Part shown: positions 20,218-28,290 of the stretch, piece by piece
Numbering within the stretch: position 1 is the stretch's first letter
Layout: the number at the start of each line of letters is the position of its first letter
NCBI GenBank assembly: GCA_949927585.1
Contig: CATLFA010000001.1
Span: 81,795 to 145,794, forward strand
DNA length: 64,000 nt
From: an uncultured Clostridiaceae bacterium
Lineage (GTDB): Bacteria > Bacillota > Clostridia > TANB77 > CAG-508
Reading direction: 5' to 3'
Notes under the pieces: model-generated
The model's database searches: none
The model's input: only the letters and a program-made list of their open reading frames with translations
What the model was told of the DNA's origin: nothing
Program-made: the position numbers and the translations under genes

Positions 20218-20844
20218 CTATTTTGTCCTCTTCCAAGCATATATAGCTAGAAAAGGAGGCATATTTGTATGTGACTTACTACCACCAGAATTTGCCGTAT
20301 TTCCAGATGCCCCTCCAGTATTTTGATTGCTCCTTCCTATTCCGTGAGTGTGTCCCTGTCCTCCTCCTGCACTTGCTATACCTCCAAAATTATCTGCACT
20401 TGCACTTGTTCCATCTCCATTTACAGCAATATTTGAAAATGCCCTAGCATTATTAACTGGTTCTCCATATGTAGTACCAGCAAAGTTCCTCCAAGAAATT
20501 ATTGTATGTTTATGACTAGGAATTTCATTTATAGTTAAAGTATGACTATTTGTATTATCATTACTTCTACTATAACTGTGTGTATGACTATTCAATCCGT
20601 GAGCGTGTGCTGGTATTTGGTCTACTGTTAATGTTACATTTTCACTTCCACCTGTTTTACCTGCTTTATATGCTTCGACACTATCATTAGCACATAATAA
20701 AAATTTACCTTGAATCCTTTCCCAAGTTCCTCCAAAATAAGTTGATGGATTAACATTGGATGTACTTAAATAAATATATCCTATTGGAAAGTAAGGATAT
20801 GGATAATAATATTCTGTGCCTTTCTTAAATTTTATAGATTTCAA
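20218..20844 (-). CDS. Fibre array gene 7: His-rich tail-collar fibre
   Basis: 208 aa from TTG at 20844 (MKSIKFKKGTEYYYPYPYFPIGYIYLS). Same plan as its downstream neighbour: FGGTWERIQGKFLLCAND, IPAHAHGLNSHTHSY, IPSHKHTIISW, GHTHGIGRSNQNTGGASGNTANSG and the terminus PPFLAIYAWKRTK. The TTG overlaps the TGA of an upstream leader frame (ATTTGAAA), suggesting coupling. It is the first gene of block 3 behind the G11 leader. It is probably a paralogue of 19435-20184 with divergent tip loops, i.e. alternative specificity. Confidence 0.85.
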   Translation of the reverse strand: MKSIKFKKGTEYYYPYPYFPIGYIYLSTSNVNPSTYFGGTWERIQGKFLLCANDSVEAYKAGKTGGSENVTLTVDQIPAHAHGLNSHTHSYSRSNDNTNSHTLTINEIPSHKHTIISWRNFAGTTYGEPVNNARAFSNIAVNGDGTSASADNFGGIASAGGGQGHTHGIGRSNQNTGGASGNTANSGGSKSHTNMPPFLAIYAWKRTK

Positions 20845-20908
20845 ATAATATCACGAGGTACTCTATATAGTACCTCCTTTGCTCCAAAATACGAAAGAAG
20901 GAAACCTA

Positions 20909-21034
20909 TTAATAAATAATAAGTCTTCCTCCTTTCGATATAATTTTTGAGGTCTTGCAGCCCCTTCCCCCCCCCCCAAGTATAGACACTTTTGTATCCA
21001 TAGAAGGAGTATTTATTTTATTTTGAATATTCAT
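20909..21034 (-). CDS. Leader ORF carrying a G11 tract (leader b)
   Basis: 41 codons as sequenced (MNIQNKINTPSMDTKVSIL-GGG...). With nine or twelve G the frame continues to ...YRVPRDII and stops at TGA overlapping the TTG start of fibre gene 7. With ten or thirteen it reads GAARPQKLYRKEED, similar in arrangement to the LRP-KKG segments of leaders d and f. As sequenced (eleven) it ends 65 nt before the gene. The VSIL-GGG junction is identical to leader f. Confidence 0.4.
   Translation of the reverse strand: MNIQNKINTPSMDTKVSILGGGGRGCKTSKIISKGGRLIIY
20967..20977 (-). repeat. G11 homopolymer b
   Basis: Eleven G on the minus strand, preceded by AGTGTCTATACTT, the same 13-mer that precedes tract f. 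Located in leader b, before fibre block 3. Confidence 0.9.
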
Positions 21035-21083
21035 AATATGATATTCAATACTCTTTAATTTATTTGTTTATTTATTTAAAATA

Positions 21084-21761
21084 TTATTTCTCTTTCATTA
21101 AATATGTTACATTAAATATATACACATTTCCTACAGCTCCAGTATTTGTAATTGTATTTTCTACTTCTAAAGTCCCAGAATTATTAAAAAATGCAATTCC
21201 ATCTATAGTATATCCACCTGTAGAATAAGGTACTCTCATTGTATGGCTTAGTTTTGCTCTATATTTATTTTTTATTACTCCAACACTCTGTGCTGTATTC
21301 TTTTTTGGAACGTTATTGAAAACTAATCTTTGAATATTTATCATATTTCCTATTTTATAAATATATGCAGATTCTATATTGAAATTTGTAGAAGTGAAAA
21401 AATCAGATGGATTTATTAATTCATATGTTTCTTCCATTATTTTATTTCCTGTCTTAAAATTGTATATTCCTCCATTACTACAAACATCTAATCTTCCTAC
21501 AATTTGACCATCATTATTATTGTCAACTAATTCTAATGCAACACTACTAAGATATTCTGTTGTCCCAAATCCTAATTCTGGATTACCATTTCCTAATTTT
21601 GCAGTATAAACCTTGTTATTATGTTCATTTTTCCTCTTTCCAGATATGATTATAAAATCTGTATTATATGCAATATTATTTAATGTTGTATTTTCTCTTT
21701 TAATCCAAATACTACTTGTATCTAAATAAACATTATTCTTAAACTTAATTGATTTTGCCAT
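21084..21761 (-). CDS. Fibre array gene 6 (KSIKFKNN family)
   Basis: 226 aa from ATG 21761 (MAKSIKFKNNVYLDTSSIW); the track's 21776 start adds five unsupported residues. The N-terminal attachment peptide is followed by NIAYNTDFIIISGKRKNE and a beta-rich head with a C-terminal half typical of prophage minor tail fibres (NMINIQRLVFNNVP, YTIDGIAFFNNSGTLEV). No Shine-Dalgarno precedes it despite a 70-nt gap. Last gene of block 2. Confidence 0.6.
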   Translation of the reverse strand: MAKSIKFKNNVYLDTSSIWIKRENTTLNNIAYNTDFIIISGKRKNEHNNKVYTAKLGNGNPELGFGTTEYLSSVALELVDNNNDGQIVGRLDVCSNGGIYNFKTGNKIMEETYELINPSDFFTSTNFNIESAYIYKIGNMINIQRLVFNNVPKKNTAQSVGVIKNKYRAKLSHTMRVPYSTGGYTIDGIAFFNNSGTLEVENTITNTGAVGNVYIFNVTYLMKEK

Positions 21762-21846
21762 AATATTTACAGCCAATGATATTTATTTATATATCTAATA
21801 ACATCATTATTATAATATTTTTTATAACCGTTCTAACTAAATATTT

Positions 21847-22338
21847 TTAATATACTGCTTGAATTACAATAGCCTTCTGATTTCTCAATGTAGTTTTAAT
21901 GAGCACTCTACCACTTGAATATATCATACATAATGCTGGATTCATTCCACTACTATATAACCATTCAGGATAATCATAATTTTGAGTAGTATAACAACCA
22001 ATTAATGGCATTCCATTTCCTTTTGTTTTTGCATATTTTGTAGGTATTATACAGCAAGGAGTACTATCATTGTCTATAATACTTGGTAATCCAGTTTTCG
22101 TTCTTAATATTATTGATAGGAATGTCATATTACCTATTTGTTTTGCATATGCACTAAATATCTCTATATCGTCCACCAAAATAGTTGATGTTAAATTTTT
22201 ATATATCTTCAATGGTTGTACTTCATTTTTTATATTTATATAATCTTGTGTTAAATACTTGTCTAATGTCATATGGTTATATACTACACTACTACTATCT
22301 AAATAAATATCATTTTTAAATTTAAAACTTTTCGCCAT
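21847..22338 (-). CDS. Fibre array gene 5 (KSIKFKNN family)
   Basis: 163 aa: MAKSFKFKNDIYLDSSSVVYNHMTLDKYL, then IKIYKNLTSTILVDDIEIFSAYAKQIGNMTFLSIILRT, the NMxxLxIxL pattern of fibre head domains, ending with IKTTLRNQKAIVIQAVY. It has no Shine-Dalgarno and a 24-nt gap after gene 4. Middle gene of block 2. Function inferred from the shared N-terminus only. Confidence 0.6.
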   Translation of the reverse strand: MAKSFKFKNDIYLDSSSVVYNHMTLDKYLTQDYINIKNEVQPLKIYKNLTSTILVDDIEIFSAYAKQIGNMTFLSIILRTKTGLPSIIDNDSTPCCIIPTKYAKTKGNGMPLIGCYTTQNYDYPEWLYSSGMNPALCMIYSSGRVLIKTTLRNQKAIVIQAVY

Positions 22339-22362
22339 AGTTTTTTAATTAGGTATTAATGT

Positions 22363-22905
22363 TTATATCAATTTTTTAACATATACTGCTGTTCCGCTTG
22401 GAAGAGTAGTTCCAATAGGAACACAACTTGTAGTAACTTTACCAAAATTATCTTCTGGTCGTAATTTTGTTATTGATAATATGTTTATTGCTGGAGAGTT
22501 AGAACCTTCCATTTTATAAAAAACTTGAACCTGATTAGTATTTGTTACAACTGCAACTAATTTAGTTGTAATATCAACATAACCTGCTAAATTTTGAAAA
22601 AAATTAATACAATTAAATGAATCTATTCGTAATTTATCATTAGTTGTTGCTTTATGAACAAATAGATTAACTAGATTTGATGTATTATTATTTTGAGTAT
22701 CTGTTAACATAAATAATACATTACATTGCTTATGAATAGCGCTAAAATCTAATGTAAATAATCTACACCAACTACCGATTACTGTATCTTCTCTAACTTT
22801 CCCATATTTATAATTATCTATAATATCTTGTAAATTTTCTCTTCTATATGTTACCGAACTACTATCTAAATAAACATTGTTCTTAAATTTAATCGACTTA
22901 CTCAA
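22363..22905 (-). CDS. Fibre array gene 4 (KSIKFKNN family)
   Basis: 180 aa from TTG 22905 (MSKSIKFKNNVYLDSSSVTYRRENLQDII), with GGTGGTGATTTAA upstream. The head contains GSWCRLFTLDFSAIHKQCNVLFMLTDTQNN, a fold signature of pectin-like or gp-type fibre knobs seen in siphophage fibres. First gene of block 2, behind tracts c and d. The sequence around the start (GATTTAATTGAGTAA) is nearly identical to that before gene 9. Confidence 0.65.
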   Translation of the reverse strand: MSKSIKFKNNVYLDSSSVTYRRENLQDIIDNYKYGKVREDTVIGSWCRLFTLDFSAIHKQCNVLFMLTDTQNNNTSNLVNLFVHKATTNDKLRIDSFNCINFFQNLAGYVDITTKLVAVVTNTNQVQVFYKMEGSNSPAINILSITKLRPEDNFGKVTTSCVPIGTTLPSGTAVYVKKLI

Positions 22906-22990
22906 TTAAATCACCACCTAATTTATACCTCCAATCCACAAAAGATTTGGAAGTATAGGAGTTGGCGTCAGCCTTAAATTTATTGGCTGA

Positions 22991-23000
22991 CCCCCCCCCC
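22991..23000 (-). repeat. G10 homopolymer c with abutting hairpin
   Basis: Ten G followed directly by GTCAGCC-AATAAATTTAA-GGCTGAC, a perfect 7-bp hairpin. With nine G a frame entering through GTT-GGG runs to ...GGDLIE and stops on the TTGAG start of fibre gene 4; with ten it stops after VSQ. Confidence 0.85.
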
Positions 23001-23089
23001 AACTATAGTTTCTCTATTGAATACAATACTAAACAAATAAATAACATTAAAGAATATTGATTCTCCTTTCTTTAAAAGTTTAGTATTGT

Positions 23090-23170
23090 TTATAAAGGTA
23101 GGTCGTAGACCCCCCCCCCAACATAAGAAACATATGTTGAGTTTATTTCATTGTGTTTGTTTTGTTCCAT
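23090..23170 (-). CDS. Leader ORF carrying a G10 tract (leader d)
   Basis: 26 codons as sequenced (MEQNKHNEINSTYVSYV-GGG-VYDLPL). With eight or eleven G it would continue as GGGLRPTFINNTKLLKKGESI... into tract c, matching the LRPHSQQNNQLKQKGDNI segment behind tract f. The conserved KGE/KGD is encoded by an AAAGGAGA ribosome-binding-like sequence, so conservation could be at RNA rather than protein level. Currently OFF relative to that frame. Confidence 0.4.
   Translation of the reverse strand: MEQNKHNEINSTYVSYVGGGVYDLPL
23110..23119 (-). repeat. G10 homopolymer d
   Basis: Ten G on the minus strand followed by GGTC-TAC-GACC (hairpin sharing its 5' arm with the tract). The TCTACGACCT after the run is identical to that after tract f. 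Confidence 0.9.
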
Positions 23171-23214
23171 AATATATTTTTAATATATTATAAAGTTTTA
23201 TTGGTTTTGTATAT

Positions 23215-23589
23215 TTATCTTATTTCGAACCAAGTTCCCCATTTTTTACTTTCTATATGTGTTCTCATCCATAATTTTCCTCTACTTGGAGAAACAATAA
23301 ACTGAACTCCATATATTGTAGAACAGAATTGAAAAATTATTCCATATTCGTTTCCAATTAATGGGTTATTAATATATTCTCCAGTATAACCACTAAAGGT
23401 ATATATTCCATTTTTATCATATTGATTAAAACAAGTATCCTTTCCTTGATAATGCCCTCTATATATCATTCCATATTTTAAAAATTGGTTCAATATATTA
23501 CTTACACTATCTCTACTTTCACCCATTTTATGAATTATTGATTGAGAATCTAAATATACACTATTTTTAAACTTAATTGATTTTGCCAT
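23215..23589 (-). CDS. Fibre array gene 3 (KSIKFKNN family)
   Basis: 124 aa: MAKSIKFKNSVYLDSQSIIHKMGESRDSV, then NQFLKYGMIYRGHYQGKDTCFNQ and a C-terminal GKLWMRTHIESKKWGTWFEIR, the W-x-x-W-x-x-I/R end of minor fibre domains (pyocin-knob-like). It has no Shine-Dalgarno (28-nt gap). Last gene of block 1, after which the leader with tracts d and c begins. Confidence 0.65.
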   Translation of the reverse strand: MAKSIKFKNSVYLDSQSIIHKMGESRDSVSNILNQFLKYGMIYRGHYQGKDTCFNQYDKNGIYTFSGYTGEYINNPLIGNEYGIIFQFCSTIYGVQFIVSPSRGKLWMRTHIESKKWGTWFEIR

Positions 23590-23617
23590 ATTTATATAGC
23601 TATTTTAAAATGATTAT

Positions 23618-23995
23618 TTAGAAAACAAAGGCGTGAGCTGTTACAGCTTCAGAAAAATTAAATGTTATCTTATTATCTCCTGTTACAACATTAGCTGTAA
23701 AATAATCAGAACTTTTATCATATATCTTTACATAGTGATATCCACCTGTAGTTGATGCTCCACCTTTCCATATAAAAGCTACAAGACAATTATTAACAAT
23801 AACTAGTGCGTGTTGTGGACTATATATTGGGAAAGAAAAAGTCTTCGCCCAACCATTATCTATTGTAAATCCACGAACTCGATTTTGTATTCCAGAATCC
23901 ATTTTATATAATTTATCTTGTAAATTTTCTCTATGATACATTATACTACTACTATCTAAATAATAATCATTTTTAAATTTAAAACTTTTTGCCAT
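23618..23995 (-). CDS. Fibre array gene 2 (KSIKFKNN family)
   Basis: 125 aa: MAKSFKFKNDYYLDSSSIMYHRENLQDKLYKMD, then GFTIDNGWAKTFSFPIYSPQHALVIVNNCLVAF, a beta-sandwich head. It has no Shine-Dalgarno before ATG 23995 and a 30-nt gap after gene 1. Function inferred from the family N-terminus; the head is unlike those of genes 1 and 3. Confidence 0.6.
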   Translation of the reverse strand: MAKSFKFKNDYYLDSSSIMYHRENLQDKLYKMDSGIQNRVRGFTIDNGWAKTFSFPIYSPQHALVIVNNCLVAFIWKGGASTTGGYHYVKIYDKSSDYFTANVVTGDNKITFNFSEAVTAHAFVF

Positions 23996-24025
23996 AATAT
24001 TTTATGCTAGTATATTAAATAATAT

Positions 24026-24409
24026 TTATAAAATAACATTTAATTTAAACATATTACCTCTACATTGTACTCCTGTTGCAACTACTCCAGTTAATACTCT
24101 AGTTGTAAAATCATAAGTAAATTTTGGCATAGCTAAGTCTTCACTTTTGAAAATTACATCTACGTGAAATATTTTAACATCATCATTTACTGAAATTAAT
24201 GCAACTGCTCTTTTATAACAATGAGCATTTATAAATAGATAACTACCCCAAGCATCTAATGTCCAAGTTTTTGTTTGCCCATCACTGATATATGGAAGCA
24301 TTCTTGTTGCAAATCTATTACCTATTATTGATGAAAGCAATGTTCTTCCATACATAATACTATTGCTATCTAAATAAACATTATTTTTAAATTTGATGGA
24401 CTTATTCAT
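24026..24409 (-). CDS. Fibre array gene 1 (KSIKFKNN family)
   Basis: 127 aa: MNKSIKFKNNVYLDSNSIMYGRTLLSSII, then a head with QTKTWTLDAWGSYLFINAHCYKRAVALIS, similar in layout to array gene 9 (GFGTYLVTSS). AGAGGTGG precedes ATG 24409, and the leader frame through tract e stops at TAA inside ATGAATAAG, so the two are positioned for coupling. First gene of block 1. Confidence 0.65.
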   Translation of the reverse strand: MNKSIKFKNNVYLDSNSIMYGRTLLSSIIGNRFATRMLPYISDGQTKTWTLDAWGSYLFINAHCYKRAVALISVNDDVKIFHVDVIFKSEDLAMPKFTYDFTTRVLTGVVATGVQCRGNMFKLNVIL

Positions 24410-24488
24410 AAGACCACCTCTTTATACTAACATTGAACCTCCTTTGTAAGAGATTCTTTAGAGTGGCAAGCTTTAAATAAATAGCCTG

Positions 24489-24499
24489 CCCCCCCCCCC
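24489..24499 (-). repeat. G11 homopolymer e
   Basis: Eleven G preceded by CCTATAGAT and followed by GGCAGGCT...AGCTTGCC (8-bp hairpin with one G-T pair). At this length the leader frame stays open to the start of fibre gene 1. Confidence 0.9.
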
Positions 24500-24606
24500 A
24501 TCTATAGGTATTTTTTAAGTATCTATTAATAACCATTAAAACTTTAGATAATATATTATCTCCTTTCTGTTTTAATTGGTTATTTTGTTGAGAATGAGGT
24601 CGTAGA

Positions 24607-24615
24607 CCCCCCCCC
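24607..24615 (-). repeat. G9 homopolymer f
   Basis: Nine G preceded by AGTGTCTATACTT and followed by GGTC-TAC-GACC. From the ribosome-binding-site-bearing start (24651) this length is OFF; eight or eleven would be ON. Confidence 0.9.
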
Positions 24616-24686
24616 AAGTATAGACACTTCATATAATTTATTTCTTTTCATATGAAACATCCTTTCTAATATTTTAATTTTGTTGA

Positions 24687-25244
24687 TTACCAACTATCAA
24701 CTTGCTCATACTCTAAAGTACAAACATTTCCAAAAGCTCCTTTATTACAATATGCCAAATTAGAGTTTGTTCCACTATATGCTCCATTCCAATAACTCAT
24801 AAATGACATATCAGGAACTTTTGTCCTCTCTGCTGTTGTACTCCATCCAGTATCTGTTGCAGCAGAAGCAGTCTTTACAGTTCTTGTTGCAGCATTTCCT
24901 AGACTAAGAGCACTTCTAAAGTTTGCAACATCATCGAATTGATATGTTAAGGTTCCAGCTTTATTCATAAATAAATGTATTCCTTTTTGAGCAACCATAG
25001 TTCCAGCTGTGTCATAATTTCTAACATACCAAAAGCTTCCTATTCTTCCATCACTAGTTATCAAGCCCTCTTGTCGTACAATTATATTTTTATTTTTATC
25101 ACATATTGAATTTATAGATGGATATTGTGTACTAGATACTCCATTATCAGCAGCTTTTGCATCTATGGTATTCCATATTAAATTTTGTAATCCATCTATT
25201 ACATTAAGACTTCCAGTGACTTTAGTACTTTTTAAATTTGCCAT
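24687..25244 (-). CDS. Tail-fibre protein with MxxLKxTK N-terminus
   Basis: 185 aa, AAGGAGGG before ATG 25244. MANLKSTKVTGSLNVIDGLQNLIWN belongs to the same N-terminal family as 26091, 56663 and 57641 (MSNLKDTKIDGKL, MAQLKTSKVIGDF). The shaft segment GSFWYVRNYDTAG...QKGIHLFMNKAGTLTYQFDDVANFRSAL is shared with 16540-18354. It ends MSYWNGAYSGTNSNLAYCNKGAFG, also echoed in that fibre (WWNGAYNTGNNSNLKYCSQGEI). It lacks a G tract, so this copy is constitutive. Confidence 0.7.
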   Translation of the reverse strand: MANLKSTKVTGSLNVIDGLQNLIWNTIDAKAADNGVSSTQYPSINSICDKNKNIIVRQEGLITSDGRIGSFWYVRNYDTAGTMVAQKGIHLFMNKAGTLTYQFDDVANFRSALSLGNAATRTVKTASAATDTGWSTTAERTKVPDMSFMSYWNGAYSGTNSNLAYCNKGAFGNVCTLEYEQVDSW

Positions 25245-25274
25245 ATCTCACCCTCCTTTTTAAAGGGTATTGAG

Positions 25275-26091
25275 TTAAGCAACTCTTCGCCAAAAATAAA
25301 CTACGATATAAGGTTGTAAATTATTATGAGCCGTACCTGAACCAGTATTGCTATTTGTTCCTGATGGCGTGGCATTCCCACTATTGAATGCAGTACTATT
25401 AGCGGTATTACCGCTAGCTGCGCCAGTGTTCTGACTAGTTCTTCCTATCCCGTGCGTATGACCTTGACTTCCTCCTGTAGATGTTATAATATCCGTTGCT
25501 GTTCCTGTTTTATTTGAGCCAGCAGAAATCCATTCCGATGTTCCTCGTGCAGCGGTTTTAGCCCAAGACCATCCGTGTATATGTGCTGGTATTTGGTCTA
25601 CAGTTAAAGTATGACTATTTGTGTTGTCATTACTTCTTGCATAAGTATGAGTATGCGAATTAAGCCCGTGAGCGTGCGCTCCTACTGAGTGTGTATGTGC
25701 AACTCCAGTAAAAGTATGAGTATGTGATGCCAAGTTAGCAACACTTAGAACAACTGATTTTTCTCCACCAGTAGCGTTTACTGTTTTAAAATTATTGTCA
25801 TTACTATCCAACCCTACTAATACTTTCCCTTTTCCATACTGCTCCCAAGTTCCAAATCCTAAATAATCTGCTGGATTTGTACCTGAAGTATTAGTAATAA
25901 TTCTTCCTACATAATATCGTTTTTTATTGTTTTCTAAAATTTTCTGATTTACTAGATTGATAATATAATCGGCAAGAGCTACCAGACCCCCCCCCATCAT
26001 CTATATTAATGGTTGAAGAAGTAATAGTATCTGTGATTATATTACCAACTTTTAAATTATTTTCTATTATTGTATCTTTTAATCTTGACAT
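25275..26091 (-). CDS. Phase-variable tail-collar fibre, OFF by G9 tract
   Basis: The true start is ATG 26091 (AGGAAGG upstream): MSRLKDTIIENNLKVGNIITDT...INIDD, then G9 (25987-25995). With nine G the frame goes to GGGSGSSCRLYYQ and stops at 25924 after 55 aa. With eight or eleven it reads GGGLVALADYIINLVNQKI and continues through GTWEQYGKGKVLVGLD, HTHSVGAHAHGLNSHTH and PYIVVYFWRRVA, a complete His-rich tail-collar fibre of about 271 aa. The ORF track starts this gene inside the tract (MMGGGL), without a ribosome binding site. I read it as a slipped-strand OFF state rather than a pseudogene. Confidence 0.7.
25987..25995 (-). repeat. G9 homopolymer g inside a fibre gene
   Basis: Nine G after codon 32 of the fibre gene starting at 26091; eight or eleven would restore the full reading frame. 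Confidence 0.9.
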
Positions 26092-26117
26092 AACTATTAC
26101 CTTCCTATATTAATTTT

Positions 26118-28026
26118 CTATAAAGTCGTTCCTGTATTTTCTGTTAGTTCATTACAGTTAAATACTCCTGTGTTACTTAATGTTCCAACTACTGTACCTG
26201 CAATTACAAATTCTATTTTGTTTGTTGTTTCATTATATCTAATTAATGTATCCTTACCTTTTAATGAAACTTGATTATAAAAATTACTTTCTACTAATTG
26301 ATATCCAGCTCCATTATATACAAATTCATATATTGTACTTCTTTGTAAAAAATTTGCAGGAATTGAATATCCTCCACCAAATGTTACTGCCTTTGCTCCA
26401 GTATTATTTACATTTAGTGTCATTGAACCAGAAGTATCAACATATGAGAAACTTACTGCAATTCTTGCTCCAGAGACTAATGTAAATCCGAGGACAACTT
26501 ACAGTTTTTGCAGCTGTTGCAGCTGCTGTAGTACATTGTCCATAATGTATTATATCAGCACTACCATTAAAACTTACTCCATCTATTTTTCTAGCTGTTG
26601 TTAAAGTTTTCGCACTATTAACATTTTTATTGGCATCAGCTGTATTATCAACATTCGTTAATCCAATACTAGATTTTGTAAGAACTACTGCTCCAGTTTC
26701 CCCATTAACTGATGTTACAGTACCAGAACCCAAAGAACTGTCATTAATAATTGAAGTCCAAGCATTTTTTGTTGAATTCCATATATACATAACTTGGTTC
26801 TCTCCAACTATTGCATAATCACCATTCGTCCCTGTACCAGTTGCCGCTAATGCCGCAGCTGTTGCAAAATATCCTTTGTAATGATTTATATTTGTAATTT
26901 GAGCTGACGATATAATATCTGATGTTATTATTTCACTATATGGTGTCCACACTAATGTCCCACTATTATTGTAGACTTTTCTAAAATACATATGTTTGTT
27001 TTGATGATGAGAATCATAAGCTATCCAAATTTGTGTTCCAGTTTTTTTAGAAACTCCTTCCGAAACAATAACTACCCAATAATTACCTTGGAAACCAAGA
27101 ATTGTTCTTGGCAGATTTCCTTCATATATACCTGCTCTCAAATCGAATCCGTCAGCTTCAGCTGCTGTAATTTCTCCTCTATTTGCCTTATTATCCTCTA
27201 AAGTATCAATATCATCTGCGTTTGTTTTTATGTTATTTTTATTTGTTGTAATTTGTGTTTGTAAACTACTTATATCTGTATTAGTTGCAACCTCTTTAAA
27301 TTCTGACCATATGCTAGTTTCAATAGTTGCTCCATTTCTAAATCTAAAATACATATGTAAAGGCTTATTATATTCGTAACTTATCCATATTTGTGATGCA
27401 GAATATATATTTCCTCCACCATAATTTTCTCCAACAATTACTATCCAAAAATTAGATGTAAATCCTAGTATCTCTTTTGAAACATTGTTCAAATCATAAA
27501 TTCCAGCTCTCAATGTAAAACCATCAGCTTCTGCTTCAGTAATTTTTTTTCTATCTGCTTTCGCATCCAAAGCTGTTTGTTGTGGCTTACTTACTGGTTT
27601 ATTAATATCTGCTGTATTATCTACATTTCCTAAACCTACATCTGTTTTCGTTAAAACTACTTCCCCAGTTCTACCATTAACACTAATTACTATACCTTGT
27701 TCAGTACTATTTAACCAACTATTGGTTGTGTCATCCCAAAGCCATACAGTATCTGTTGCTCCAACTATTGCATAATCTCCAACTTGTGGAGAAGCAACTC
27801 CTGCTGTTAAAGCAGACTCTGTTGTAAAATATCCCTTAAAATGTACTACTCTATTAAAATTTTGTCTATCAGCAGTTGTCCAGTGTCTAGTATCATCTGC
27901 TTTATGGTCATCTATACTTTTTTTGTTTGCGGCTATATTTGTTTTATTAGTCGCTATATTTGTTTCATTGGTAGCAACTTTTGCTTTTAAGTTGCTTAAT
28001 AAGTCTAAAATATATGGCATTGCCAT
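26118..28026 (-). CDS. Tail fibre with C-terminal adhesin module, +1 shift at CGG
   Basis: 635 aa, joining 26437-28026 and 26118-26423. At CCT-CGG-A (C at 26490) the +1 step turns VSCP-RIYI into VSCPGFTLVSGARIAVSF...TLNVNNTGAKAV. This module is widespread in prophage fibres and has a near-invariant GFxLxxG, so Gly at the CGG site is directly supported by family conservation. Two tandem shaft repeats (ITEAEADGFTLRAGIYDLNN / ITAAEADGFDLRAGIYEGN, each with NVDNTADxNKPVS) precede it. AAGGAAGG precedes ATG 28026, which overlaps the stop of nothing upstream but abuts the Cys-rich gene. Confidence 0.8.
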
Positions 28027-28238
28027 TAGTTGCCACCTTCCTTCCTTCTTATATCTTCTTTAATTTCTATCCCACAACCATAAGATTCATATTTCTCATT
28101 CATCCTTGGGCAATTATGCACTGGACACCATCTTATTTTAGGACAGAAATCTTTAGTTATCGTGCACTTTACTAAAACTCTCGAACCTTGTGAACAGTTC
28201 AATGCATACTTGCACAATGGTAATTTTTCATTATTCAT
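28026..28238 (-). CDS. Small Cys-rich protein A
   Basis: 70 aa, start ATG 28238. Seven or eight Cys in KLPLCKYALNCSQ...VLVKCTITKDFCPKIRWCPVHNCP suggest one or two zinc sites or a disulfide-rich fold. It resembles the N-terminus of the neighbouring 129-aa protein (CPYVR...YYACSKTGKLCPHI), so the two are probably paralogues. Such small Cys-rich proteins sit between tail and fibre genes in some Bacillota phages; function unknown. Confidence 0.6.
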   Translation of the reverse strand: MNNEKLPLCKYALNCSQGSRVLVKCTITKDFCPKIRWCPVHNCPRMNEKYESYGCGIEIKEDIRRKEGGN

Positions 28239-28290
28239 ACTTTATTTTACCTCACTATCAAGGAAAAAACTCTTGCGCAAAAGTTTTTAT

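Larger units (their letters stand above)
24402..24651 (-). other. Double-tract leader region (tracts f and e)
   Basis: A leader starting ATG 24651 (AAAGGATG upstream; MKRNKLYEVSIL) meets G9 and, as sequenced, stops at 24580. With eight or eleven G it would continue through LRPHSQQNNQLKQKGDNILSK... and the second tract (G11) to stop on the start codon of fibre gene 1. The ORF-track frame MKCLYLGGGLRP... from ATG 24632 already reads through both tracts but has no ribosome binding site. The downstream stem GGCAGGCT/AGCTTGCC abuts tract e. Confidence 0.45.
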
